Positions 1 to 5,397 of a stretch of DNA of 6,834 nucleotides are shown here, in pieces. A program made the translations under genes and the position numbers. Below the pieces are notes generated by a model, which did no database searches, was not told the DNA's origin, and saw only the letters and a list, made by a program, of their open reading frames with translations. Every line of letters starts with the position of its first letter. Position 1 is the first letter of the stretch. The stretch covers positions 1-6,834 of the forward strand of contig CAMNNN010000078.1 in NCBI GenBank assembly GCA_946545505.1, written 5' to 3'. The DNA comes from an uncultured Clostridia bacterium. GTDB lineage: Bacteria > Bacillota > Clostridia > Saccharofermentanales > Saccharofermentanaceae.

Positions 1-417
1 TGGGGACAACTCGAGAATGCAGACAAACTCTATGATAAGAGAATGCATATCTGGAATATGTATTATGAACTCCTGAAGCCGTTGGCTGACGAAGGATTAA
101 TCAAACTTCCTGTTGTTCCTGAAGAGATAACTCATAATGCTCATATTTTTTATATTAAAACTGCCGGATTGGAGCAAAGACAAGCTCTGATAAGATATCT
201 GAAGGAAAGAGGCATCCTTACAGTATTCCATTATGTTCCTCTTCACAGTGCGGAGGCGGGATTGAAGTTCGGACGCTTTGACGGTGAGGATAAGTACACG
301 ACATCCGAGAGCGAGAAACTTCTGCGTCTTCCCATGCATTACTTCCTTTCTGAAGAAGATGTAGCTGCTGTCACGAAGGCAATTGCAGGTTTTTATTATG
401 ACGGAAACAAAGTCTGA
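1..417 (+). CDS. wecE: dTDP-4-amino-4,6-dideoxygalactose transaminase (WecE/RffA), C-terminal part
   Basis: The 5' end is cut by the window; 138 C-terminal residues remain of a protein that is about 376 aa in E. coli. WecE is a PLP-dependent DegT/DnrJ/EryC1 aminotransferase that uses glutamate to convert dTDP-4-keto-6-deoxyglucose into dTDP-4-amino-4,6-dideoxygalactose in the cytoplasm. The recognisable C-terminal signature is NAHIFYIK, then VFHYVPLHS, then FDGEDKYTTSESEKLLRLP, which tracks E. coli WecE from memory almost block for block. The start WGQLENAD also fits WecE (WAQLEAAD). The PLP lysine lies upstream and cannot be checked. The reading frame is intact to the TGA at 415-417. The stop overlaps the next gene by 20 nt, suggesting translational coupling. 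Family is firm; the exact sugar product could be a related 4-amino sugar. Confidence 0.93.
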   Translation, partial: WGQLENADKLYDKRMHIWNMYYELLKPLADEGLIKLPVVPEEITHNAHIFYIKTAGLEQRQALIRYLKERGILTVFHYVPLHSAEAGLKFGRFDGEDKYTTSESEKLLRLPMHYFLSEEDVAAVTKAIAGFYYDGNKV

Positions 418-772
418 TACGAAGTCACTTATCTGGATAGCAGTTCTGCATGGCGCTTTCATAATCTATTCTTTAAGTACTGTATTAAGCAAACTAGCCT
501 CGGGAGAGGATTTTCTGAGTATTAAGTTCTGCGGCATTTACGGCGGCATGATACTTCTGCTCGGTATATATGCGGTTATTTGGCAGCAGGTGCTCAAGCA
601 CCTGCCTCTGGTATTCGCGTTCGCCAACAAGGCTGTGACGGTCATATGGGGGCTTATCTGGGGTTATCTGATCTTCTCTGAAGAAGTCACACCGAATAAG
701 GTGTTGGGCGCCGTGATAGTTATCGCGGGCATAGTTATGTTCTCACTGGGGGAGAAAGAGACTGATGAATAA
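398..772 (+). CDS. Small four-helix DMT/SMR (EamA-like) membrane protein, first of a pair
   Basis: This is a 124-aa integral membrane protein with four predicted helices at about residues 11-32, 43-64, 69-93 and 99-118. Each half of a typical ten-helix EamA transporter would be about this size, so it is probably a small DMT-superfamily subunit like SMR or ArnE/ArnF proteins. The C-terminal segment after helix 3 (FSEEVTPNKVLGAVIVIAG) is the typical DMT pattern of an acidic residue after the helix, then G-rich helix 4. ATG at 398 is chosen, with a weak GCAGG 8 nt upstream; a TTG at 383 would add five residues but has its best purine-rich stretch only 3 nt away. It overlaps wecE by 20 nt and the next gene by 8 nt. 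Substrate is unknown; beside wecE and a lipid-carrier glycosyltransferase, flipping a polyprenol-linked sugar is a reasonable inference. Confidence 0.82.
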   Translation: MTETKSDTKSLIWIAVLHGAFIIYSLSTVLSKLASGEDFLSIKFCGIYGGMILLLGIYAVIWQQVLKHLPLVFAFANKAVTVIWGLIWGYLIFSEEVTPNKVLGAVIVIAGIVMFSLGEKETDE

Positions 773-1115
773 CGGTGCGCTTTTCTACTCAGCTGTCCTC
801 GTTGCCGGCGTCTTTATAAGCTCCTTTTCGCAGGTGCTGCTTAAGAAGTCTGCCCTCACCCCCCGAAAAGGTTTTGTGCAGGAATATTTGAATCCTTTTG
901 TTATCGCGGCTTACGCATTGTTTGTGGGGGCTACTTTCATGACGGTCTATGCCTTTAAGGGGATACCATTATCCTACGGTCCTATTCTCGATTCGACAGG
1001 ATACCTGTTTGTTACACTATTCGGAATCATATTCTTCAAGGAAAGACTCAACTGCAAAAAGACTGCCGGAATCGCAGTAATCCTGGCAGGCATAATCGTA
1101 TATTCTTTAGGGTAG
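765..1115 (+). CDS. Small four-helix DMT/SMR (EamA-like) membrane protein, second of a pair
   Basis: This 116-aa protein has four predicted helices at about residues 6-26, 44-63, 71-91 and 98-115. It carries the SMR/ArnE-like motif SQVLLKKSA at the end of helix 1 and FFKERLNCKKTAGIAVILAG leading into helix 4. The ATG lies 8 nt inside the end of the preceding gene, behind a purine-rich GGGGGAGAAAGAG, so its translation should be coupled. It is homologous in layout but clearly different in sequence from its partner. Tandem unequal pairs of this kind (ArnE/ArnF, EbrA/EbrB) usually act as heterodimers; that is an inference here. The TAG stop ends one base before the stop of the convergent downstream gene. 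Likely role: second half of a lipid-linked sugar flippase or a small-molecule exporter. Confidence 0.82.
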   Translation: MNNGALFYSAVLVAGVFISSFSQVLLKKSALTPRKGFVQEYLNPFVIAAYALFVGATFMTVYAFKGIPLSYGPILDSTGYLFVTLFGIIFFKERLNCKKTAGIAVILAGIIVYSLG

Positions 1116-1116
1116 C

Positions 1117-2718
1117 TTATTTGCCTATGTAAGATCCGGTTATTATTGAAGCGTAGTCGGTGTTTTCACCAAACGCGAGAACTGTAAAGTCTGGGCACTG
1201 ATAAACAATGTAGTCTTCGATCTCCGGTCCCAGAGTCTCATATTCTTTCTTGTTGATCAGGACAAAGATGTTTCCGTCGGGAAGCTTGGAGTGAGAGGTT
1301 TCCTGAAGCCATTCATAGATGTTCATTTTTTCAATGTTTCTTACCGTCCACATCTCGATACGGCCGTCAGAAAGTTCGGTGGTAACATTGCTGTTCCAGA
1401 AAGTGGCAACGCCTCTGTCATAACCGTTTTCTTCAAGCCAATTAATAACGGGAATCAGAGTATCATTATCCATCTTCCCGGGACCGAAGTAAGGTCCGAT
1501 AAGCCATGAAAGACTGACGAAGAAAATGAGCGCACCAAATATGATGCCGTATCTCATCTTCTGCAATGGTTTGAAATTGATGCACAGATACTTGACTGCG
1601 ATTGCCAAACACAGATAACCGAACGGATTGAGATTTGCCCAATGCCAAATGGCATAGATATCACAATGAGCAAATACGAAGACAGAAATGATTATGTTGA
1701 TGAATGTATACAGAACGATAATATACTCGTTATCGGTCAGATGTTTTGTGTATTTGAACAGAAGAAGGAACACCGAAACTGTAGTGGTAACACCAAGAAG
1801 CAGGGCAAAACAGGAAGAAATTCCCTCAAGGCTCAATATCATAGTTTTCTCGTGCCATCCGTATGAAGCAATCATATCGCTGATCACTTTAAGGATGCTG
1901 TGGATCGAGAAAGGCTGCCAGAAGCTCTCGTCATTCTGGCTGAAGTAGTGATAATTCCTTAGAAGAAAAACGGAATTATAAACGTAACCCGCTAACGAGG
2001 CAACCAGCATTATTATTGAATACTTAAGGAAAGGTTTATCGATGTTTCTTATCTTGGAGCCGTCAATTCTCAGAAGACCTTTAAAGTGTCTGAACAGAAG
2101 TAGCAATACCGCTGCGGCTAATACAGGAAGATTTATCTGCATGATGGCTCTTATCGTTCTCATTCCGGAGAAGAAGGAGACAATGATAAGAAGAACAATG
2201 AAGATAATCTTCTTATCCGGGTTCCTAAAAAGAATGAAGAGTAAACCGAAGGTGAGAAAACCCAAAACGAAGTATGCCGTATAGCACCAGGACCATGACA
2301 TCGTGATTACATAGCCGTAACCGATAGGGAATGCACACATAGCGACAGCCCACAGACCCTTGGGTCCGATCTTGGAGACTTTGATCATCCAGATCATGCT
2401 TGCAAGATAAATGACCATGAGAATGCTGTGTGCAAGAAGTCTTGCTTTATGCCAGTCGTTGGGAAACAGAGCATAGCATGGTTTGAAGATAAACTGCGTA
2501 TCGAATGTAAGAAGCTCTGTAGAATAGAACCAGTTCTTCGATAAGAATCCGCCATCTCTGCACAGAACACGTGCGAGAATAAGGTCGGCTGCACTATCGC
2601 TGCTTACAAGATTGTCCCCGTGAACTGCAAAATAGAATATGGTTATAAATGCTCCCAGCATTAGAAAAAGAACTGGAGGGAAGATTTCTTCGATTCGGTT
2701 ACTATCAAGCTTGTTCAT
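1117..2718 (-). CDS. Polytopic membrane protein, GT-C-like glycosyltransferase candidate of unknown specificity
   Basis: This 533-aa protein is a multi-pass membrane protein: helix 1 at about residues 13-32, then roughly ten more hydrophobic segments up to about 407, and a soluble tail from about 412 to 533. The first outside loop carries SSDSA (39-43) followed by LILARVLCRDGGFLSKNWFY, where GT-C enzymes keep their acidic catalytic motif. This family is common in Clostridia as an uncharacterised membrane protein; I recognise the pattern but no proven function. The tail contains INWLEENGYDRGVATFWNSN and probably faces outside. GT-C enzymes take sugars from polyprenol-phosphate donors, which suits the GT2 gene 41 nt upstream on the same strand. 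No good ribosome binding site precedes the ATG: the nearest is GAAAGG, 18 nt away. Confident as a gene and membrane protein, moderate as a glycosyltransferase. Confidence 0.8.
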   Translation of the reverse strand: MNKLDSNRIEEIFPPVLFLMLGAFITIFYFAVHGDNLVSSDSAADLILARVLCRDGGFLSKNWFYSTELLTFDTQFIFKPCYALFPNDWHKARLLAHSILMVIYLASMIWMIKVSKIGPKGLWAVAMCAFPIGYGYVITMSWSWCYTAYFVLGFLTFGLLFILFRNPDKKIIFIVLLIIVSFFSGMRTIRAIMQINLPVLAAAVLLLLFRHFKGLLRIDGSKIRNIDKPFLKYSIIMLVASLAGYVYNSVFLLRNYHYFSQNDESFWQPFSIHSILKVISDMIASYGWHEKTMILSLEGISSCFALLLGVTTTVSVFLLLFKYTKHLTDNEYIIVLYTFINIIISVFVFAHCDIYAIWHWANLNPFGYLCLAIAVKYLCINFKPLQKMRYGIIFGALIFFVSLSWLIGPYFGPGKMDNDTLIPVINWLEENGYDRGVATFWNSNVTTELSDGRIEMWTVRNIEKMNIYEWLQETSHSKLPDGNIFVLINKKEYETLGPEIEDYIVYQCPDFTVLAFGENTDYASIITGSYIGK

Positions 2719-2725
2719 GTATACA

Positions 2726-2734
2726 ATTGTAGCA
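2726..2734 (-). promoter_or_regulatory. Possible extended -10 promoter element directly before the GT-C-like gene
   Basis: Read on the - strand, TGCTACAAT (TGn plus TACAAT, 5 of 6 to TATAAT) ends 7 nt before the ATG. No -35 box matching TTGACA is seen at 16-18 nt. If used, transcription would begin at or just before the start codon and give a nearly leaderless mRNA, which would fit the missing ribosome binding site. It could equally be chance, since the gene may simply be co-transcribed from upstream. Confidence 0.25.
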
Positions 2735-2759
2735 TGCCTTTCTGGGTTTTCTGTGATTA

Positions 2760-3533
2760 TTATAATCTGGATTTGATGTATGACTCTGTTTTTGCGGTGG
2801 TCTCATCTGAGGCCCAGTTGACTACATTGATTCTGTTTTTTATGTAGCGCTTACGGAGATCAAAACATTGTTGCAGATACTGCAGGGTGACTTTACCGTC
2901 AATTTTGGAAGTTCCGCTCTGTCTCTCACAAAATGTATACGGAATTTGAATAATGTTAGTGTATGTTGCCGTAGCGAGAAGTTCTATCATTATTTTCCAC
3001 CCTATAGGTCTCATATCGGCATTCTCGATAATCTGTCGTCTGAACATGAATAGTCCGCTCGTAGGGTCGGAGATTTTACGTAAACATGGGAGGAGGCATT
3101 TGCCGATATTACGTGCAGTTGAGGATACCGTTTTCCTCCACAGGTTAAGTCCGCCGTCGCTGCCGCCGGGGATAAGACGCGAAGGAATGCAGATGTCAGC
3201 CCCATTCTCCATGGCTACATACATAGGAAGAAGGATTTCCGGCGGATGCTGCAGATCGGCATCCATACAGGCAAGATATTTCCCATTCGACTTCCTGAAT
3301 CCGAGAAGAACAGCTGTAGCAAGACCTTTCTCGTTGTCGCGGTGGATATAACTAACATGATCGCTCTCGGAGGACACTTCAGCTAAAAGCGCCGGTGTAT
3401 CATCGGTCGAATCGTCAACGAATAGAATCTCGAAGTCAATATGTTCAAGAGCTTTGTCGAGTCTCTCTATCAAGGGTCTGATATTGTTTTTCTCGTTATA
3501 GGTGGGTACGATAATCGACAGATTACTGCTCAT
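2760..3533 (-). CDS. Family GT2 polyprenol-phosphate glycosyltransferase (DPM1/GtrB-like)
   Basis: This 257-aa enzyme is predicted to transfer a hexose or amino sugar from a nucleotide sugar to a polyprenyl (undecaprenyl) phosphate on the cytoplasmic face. GT-A motifs are in order: LSIIVPTYNEKNN (5-17), VDDST (39-43) for the nucleotide, MDADLQHPPE (90-99) with the metal-binding DAD at 91-93, SDPTSG (155-160), and RQSGTSK (204-210) typical of the dolichol-phosphate mannose synthase group. It has no membrane helix after residue 210, unlike ArnC or GtrB, and resembles the short soluble DPM1 type. ATG at 3533 is preferred over an upstream in-frame TTG at 3539, because GAGG lies 10 nt before the ATG but only 4 nt before the TTG. 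It precedes the GT-C-like gene by 41 nt and probably supplies that enzyme's donor. Family is sure; donor sugar unknown. Confidence 0.92.
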   Translation of the reverse strand: MSSNLSIIVPTYNEKNNIRPLIERLDKALEHIDFEILFVDDSTDDTPALLAEVSSESDHVSYIHRDNEKGLATAVLLGFRKSNGKYLACMDADLQHPPEILLPMYVAMENGADICIPSRLIPGGSDGGLNLWRKTVSSTARNIGKCLLPCLRKISDPTSGLFMFRRQIIENADMRPIGWKIMIELLATATYTNIIQIPYTFCERQSGTSKIDGKVTLQYLQQCFDLRKRYIKNRINVVNWASDETTAKTESYIKSRL

Positions 3534-3543
3534 AAGCAAGGCG

Positions 3544-3547
3544 CCTC
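3544..3547 (-). promoter_or_regulatory. Ribosome binding site GAGG deciding the GT2 start
   Basis: On the - strand GAGG is 10 nt upstream of the ATG at 3533 and only 4 nt upstream of the in-frame TTG at 3539. The spacing favours the ATG. Confidence 0.5.
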
Positions 3548-3561
3548 AATCATTAGTATTA

Positions 3562-3581
3562 AATATAACCCAATTGTATCA
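3562..3581 (-). promoter_or_regulatory. Candidate promoter elements for the GT2/GT-C-like gene pair
   Basis: On the - strand an extended -10, TGATACAAT (3581-3573), and a second possible -10, TATATT (3567-3562, 5 of 6), lie upstream of the GT2 gene. Neither has a convincing TTGACA-like -35 at normal spacing. Either would give a short leader of about 20-35 nt. A promoter is needed here because the gene faces away from hrcA; which element serves is not decided by the sequence. Confidence 0.35.
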
Positions 3582-3604
3582 CGAAAGTCTTATGTCGAAT
3601 CTCA

Positions 3605-3631
3605 TTTGACTTTTCTTGACATTCTCTGACC
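3605..3631 (+). promoter_or_regulatory. Candidate CtsR-type operator: three TTTGACN-like heptads at 10-bp period
   Basis: Heptads TTTGACT (3605-3611), CTTGACA (3615-3621) and TCTGACC (3625-3631) are each separated by 3 nt with a central T (TTT and TTC). The known CtsR box, read on this strand, is TTTGAC(C/T)-NTN-TTTGAC(C/T). The heptads match it at 7, 5 and 6 of 7 positions. The middle heptad contains the -35 hexamer TTGACA of the hrcA promoter, so a bound repressor would block RNA polymerase. CtsR classically controls clpP, which is in this operon. No ctsR gene is in the window, so the regulator is inferred. Confidence 0.5.
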
Positions 3632-3644
3632 TTAATGCTATCTT
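3616..3644 (+). promoter_or_regulatory. Vegetative (sigma-A) promoter of the hrcA operon
   Basis: The -35 is a perfect TTGACA at 3616-3621. After a 17-bp spacer the -10 is TATCTT at 3639-3644, with a TGC extension at 3636-3638 that makes it an extended -10 and offsets its 4-of-6 match. Transcription should start near 3651, inside the left arm of CIRCE, giving a leader of roughly 48 nt before the hrcA ATG. Confidence 0.8.
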
Positions 3645-3648
3645 GTAT

Positions 3649-3675
3649 TTGGCACTCAAGAACCAAGAGTGCTAA
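3649..3675 (+). promoter_or_regulatory. CIRCE operator (HrcA binding site)
   Basis: The inverted repeat TTGGCACTC-N9-GAGTGCTAA matches the CIRCE consensus TTAGCACTC-N9-GAGTGCTAA at 17 of 18 arm positions; the only deviation is G for A at 3651. It begins 4 nt after the -10 box and covers the expected transcription start, so HrcA binding would block initiation. The spacer is AAGAACCAA. It sits 23 nt before hrcA, giving autoregulation of the whole operon, with relief on heat shock. Confidence 0.97.
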
Positions 3676-3698
3676 TTACAGAAAAGGAGTGTTAAGGA

Positions 3699-4748
3699 AT
3701 GGGCTTAAATGACCGTAAAATGCAGGTCCTGCAGGCTATCGTAGACGATTATGTCAACACGAATGAGCCCGTCGGATCGAAGGCTCTTATAGAGAGACAT
3801 AAGTTTCCGGTAAGTTCCGCGACGCTCCGTAACGACATGGCAGAGCTCGAGCGTATGGGTCTCATCGAGAAGCCCCACACTTCAGCCGGCCGTATCCCTT
3901 CTGACAGAGGTTACAGGGAGTATGTCGACTCTCTCATGAGGATCGATCAGCTCTCAGCAAGCGAGCGCGAGGAGATCTCACGTAAGATTGATGAATGTCT
4001 TGACGAGGCAGGCGACCTTCTTAAGAACGCATCCTCAGTTCTCTCTGAGGCAACAGGTATGGTTTCCCTCGTAATGACACCCAGACTTGCAGAAAGCTCG
4101 CTTCTCCAGCTTAAGCTTCTTATGATCGAGCCCGGTAAAGCACTCGTTGTAATGGTCCTCTCCGCAGGCGTGGTAAAGGACAAGGTTGTCCGTATCCCGA
4201 ATTTCCTTACACCTGACCAGCTCAAGGAGATCTCAGACTCCGTCGAGAGAAGCCTTAACGGCAAGCCTCTTGATGAGATAACACTCATCACACTCGCGAC
4301 TTCCGTAAAGGAAACACAGATTCCGGATTCCATTCTGAATCAGGTGCTTTACGAGACTTACACGGCTATCAAGCAGGCGGACCGCTTGGATGTCTTCCTC
4401 GAAGGCGAGCACAACATGCTTAAGCTTCCGGATTTCTCGGAGCTTAGAAGGGCGCAGAATCTTCTCGGAACACTCTCGCACGACGGCATGGTCGCAGGTT
4501 ATGTAAACGAGATCGAGAAGGAGAAGACGGGCGGCGATGACACATACATGATCAGAATCGGTCAGGAGATCGCGCTCGAAGGATTAGAGGATTGTTCATT
4601 CATCACTACGACTTATAAGGTCGGCGACACGATCTCCGGCAACATCGGAGTCATCGGACCGAAGAGAATGGACTACAGCAAAGTTATTTCCCAGATTGAT
4701 TTTGTAAGATACAAGATCAACGAGAAGATAAAGAAAATAAACGAATAA
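3699..4748 (+). CDS. hrcA: Heat-inducible transcription repressor HrcA
   Basis: HrcA is a dimeric repressor that binds CIRCE and, in known cases, needs GroEL to stay active, so that unfolded protein load relieves repression. The 349-aa length is normal for the family (about 340-350). The N-terminal winged-helix domain (residues 1-75) shows the family pattern PVGSK (25-29), SSATLRNDMAELE (39-51), GLIEKPHTSAGRIPSDRG (54-71) and YREYVD. The remainder is the GAF-like and dimerisation region. An AAAAGGAG ribosome binding site ends 9 nt before the ATG. It is the first gene of the operon, just downstream of its own operator, with grpE starting 14 nt after the stop. No truncation or unusual residue is seen. 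Confidence 0.97.
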   Translation: MGLNDRKMQVLQAIVDDYVNTNEPVGSKALIERHKFPVSSATLRNDMAELERMGLIEKPHTSAGRIPSDRGYREYVDSLMRIDQLSASEREEISRKIDECLDEAGDLLKNASSVLSEATGMVSLVMTPRLAESSLLQLKLLMIEPGKALVVMVLSAGVVKDKVVRIPNFLTPDQLKEISDSVERSLNGKPLDEITLITLATSVKETQIPDSILNQVLYETYTAIKQADRLDVFLEGEHNMLKLPDFSELRRAQNLLGTLSHDGMVAGYVNEIEKEKTGGDDTYMIRIGQEIALEGLEDCSFITTTYKVGDTISGNIGVIGPKRMDYSKVISQIDFVRYKINEKIKKINE

Positions 4749-4754
4749 GGGAGG
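4747..4754 (+). promoter_or_regulatory. Strong ribosome binding site deciding the TTG start of grpE
   Basis: AAGGGAGG overlaps the last two bases of the hrcA TAA stop and lies 8 nt before the TTG at 4763 and 11 nt before a second TTG at 4766. No ATG or GTG is near, so a TTG start with ideal spacing at 4763 is the best reading. Confidence 0.75.
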
Positions 4755-4762
4755 AATACAAA

Positions 4763-5368
4763 TTGTTGGACGACGAGAAAGACGTTCTTGAGTTTCCCGC
4801 GGATGACGAAGCAGAAGACGTATCCGAAGATGAATTCGAGGAGGAAGCCGATGAGGCTGTAGAAGAGGAAGCGCAGGCTGAAGCGAATGAGGCCGTGGCA
4901 GACTCCGATGACTCCAAGAAGATAAGGGAGCTTGAGGACAGGTATGTAAGGCTTTTCGCTGAGTACGATAACTTCAGGAAGAGGACTTCGAAGGAGAAGG
5001 ATGACCTGTATGCAAGTGCTGTAGTGGAAGTCACGAAGCAGTGGCTGTCGGTGCTCGATAATATTGACCGTGCGCTCGACGCCGCGAAGGCAGCAGCCGC
5101 AGATGAGGCTCAGGAGACCGAGAAGGAAGACAAGATGCTTCAGGGGCTTGAACTTATCAGAAAGCAGGCAGCTGATGTGCTTAACAAGATCAACGTAACT
5201 GAGATCGAGTGTGAGCGCGGAACGGCTTTCGATCCTAATCTGCACGAAGCCGTAATGCACACGGAGGATGACTCTCTCGGGGAGAACCAGATCGCACAGG
5301 TCTTCCAGAAGGGTTACATCCTCAAGGACCGCGTAGTAAGACATGCGGTAGTACAAGTAGCAAACTGA
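4763..5368 (+). CDS. grpE: Nucleotide exchange factor GrpE
   Basis: GrpE releases ADP from DnaK and resets its substrate cycle in the cytoplasm. The 201-aa length is typical. Residues 1-50 are a very acidic, low-complexity, likely disordered region rich in Glu, Asp and Ala. A long coiled-coil follows (about 52-115), with the conserved EYDNFRKRT at 67-75. The C-terminal beta domain that contacts DnaK carries the GrpE signature FDPNLHEAVMH (156-166) and GYILKDRVVRHAVVQVA (184-200). The start codon is TTG, supported by a strong ribosome binding site; this may keep GrpE below DnaK in amount, which is an inference. The gene is 14 nt after hrcA and 29 nt before clpP. A 227-codon open frame on the other strand is a by-product of its acidic codons. 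Confidence 0.96.
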   Translation: MLDDEKDVLEFPADDEAEDVSEDEFEEEADEAVEEEAQAEANEAVADSDDSKKIRELEDRYVRLFAEYDNFRKRTSKEKDDLYASAVVEVTKQWLSVLDNIDRALDAAKAAAADEAQETEKEDKMLQGLELIRKQAADVLNKINVTEIECERGTAFDPNLHEAVMHTEDDSLGENQIAQVFQKGYILKDRVVRHAVVQVAN

Positions 5369-5397
5369 TTAAACTATTTATATAAGGAGACAAAGAA

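Noticed and set aside
383..400. TTG start at 383 for the first DMT gene
   Set aside because: It adds only five residues, and the purine stretch sits 3 nt away; the ATG at 398 is better placed.
97..462. 121-codon - strand open frame opposite wecE
   Set aside because: wecE is firmly identified on the other strand; no domain or ribosome binding site is seen.
1063..1091. CTGCC/GGCAG inverted repeat near the end of the second DMT gene as a terminator
   Set aside because: A five-base stem with a long loop inside coding sequence and no following T-run is not a plausible terminator.
2722..2731. 10-bp perfect palindrome TACAATTGTA before the GT-C-like gene
   Set aside because: Too short and AT-rich to call an operator; it is explained as well by the -10-like element it contains.
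2953..3351. 132-codon + strand open frame opposite the GT2 gene
   Set aside because: It overlaps the conserved GT2 motifs on the other strand, shows no recognisable domain and has no ribosome binding site.
3947..4333. 128-codon - strand open frame inside hrcA
   Set aside because: It is a shadow of a well-conserved gene; the composition is serine- and arginine-rich without domain character.
4673..5356. 227-codon open frame on the - strand opposite grpE
   Set aside because: It lies wholly over grpE and the hrcA end, has no ribosome binding site, and its Leu/Ser/Val-rich product is the complement of GAN and GCN codons in an acidic gene.
5369..5397. Separate promoter or second CIRCE before clpP
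   Set aside because: The 29-bp gap holds only the ribosome binding site; no inverted GCACTC/GAGTGC repeat or TTGACA box is present. The same holds for the 19 bp before dnaK.
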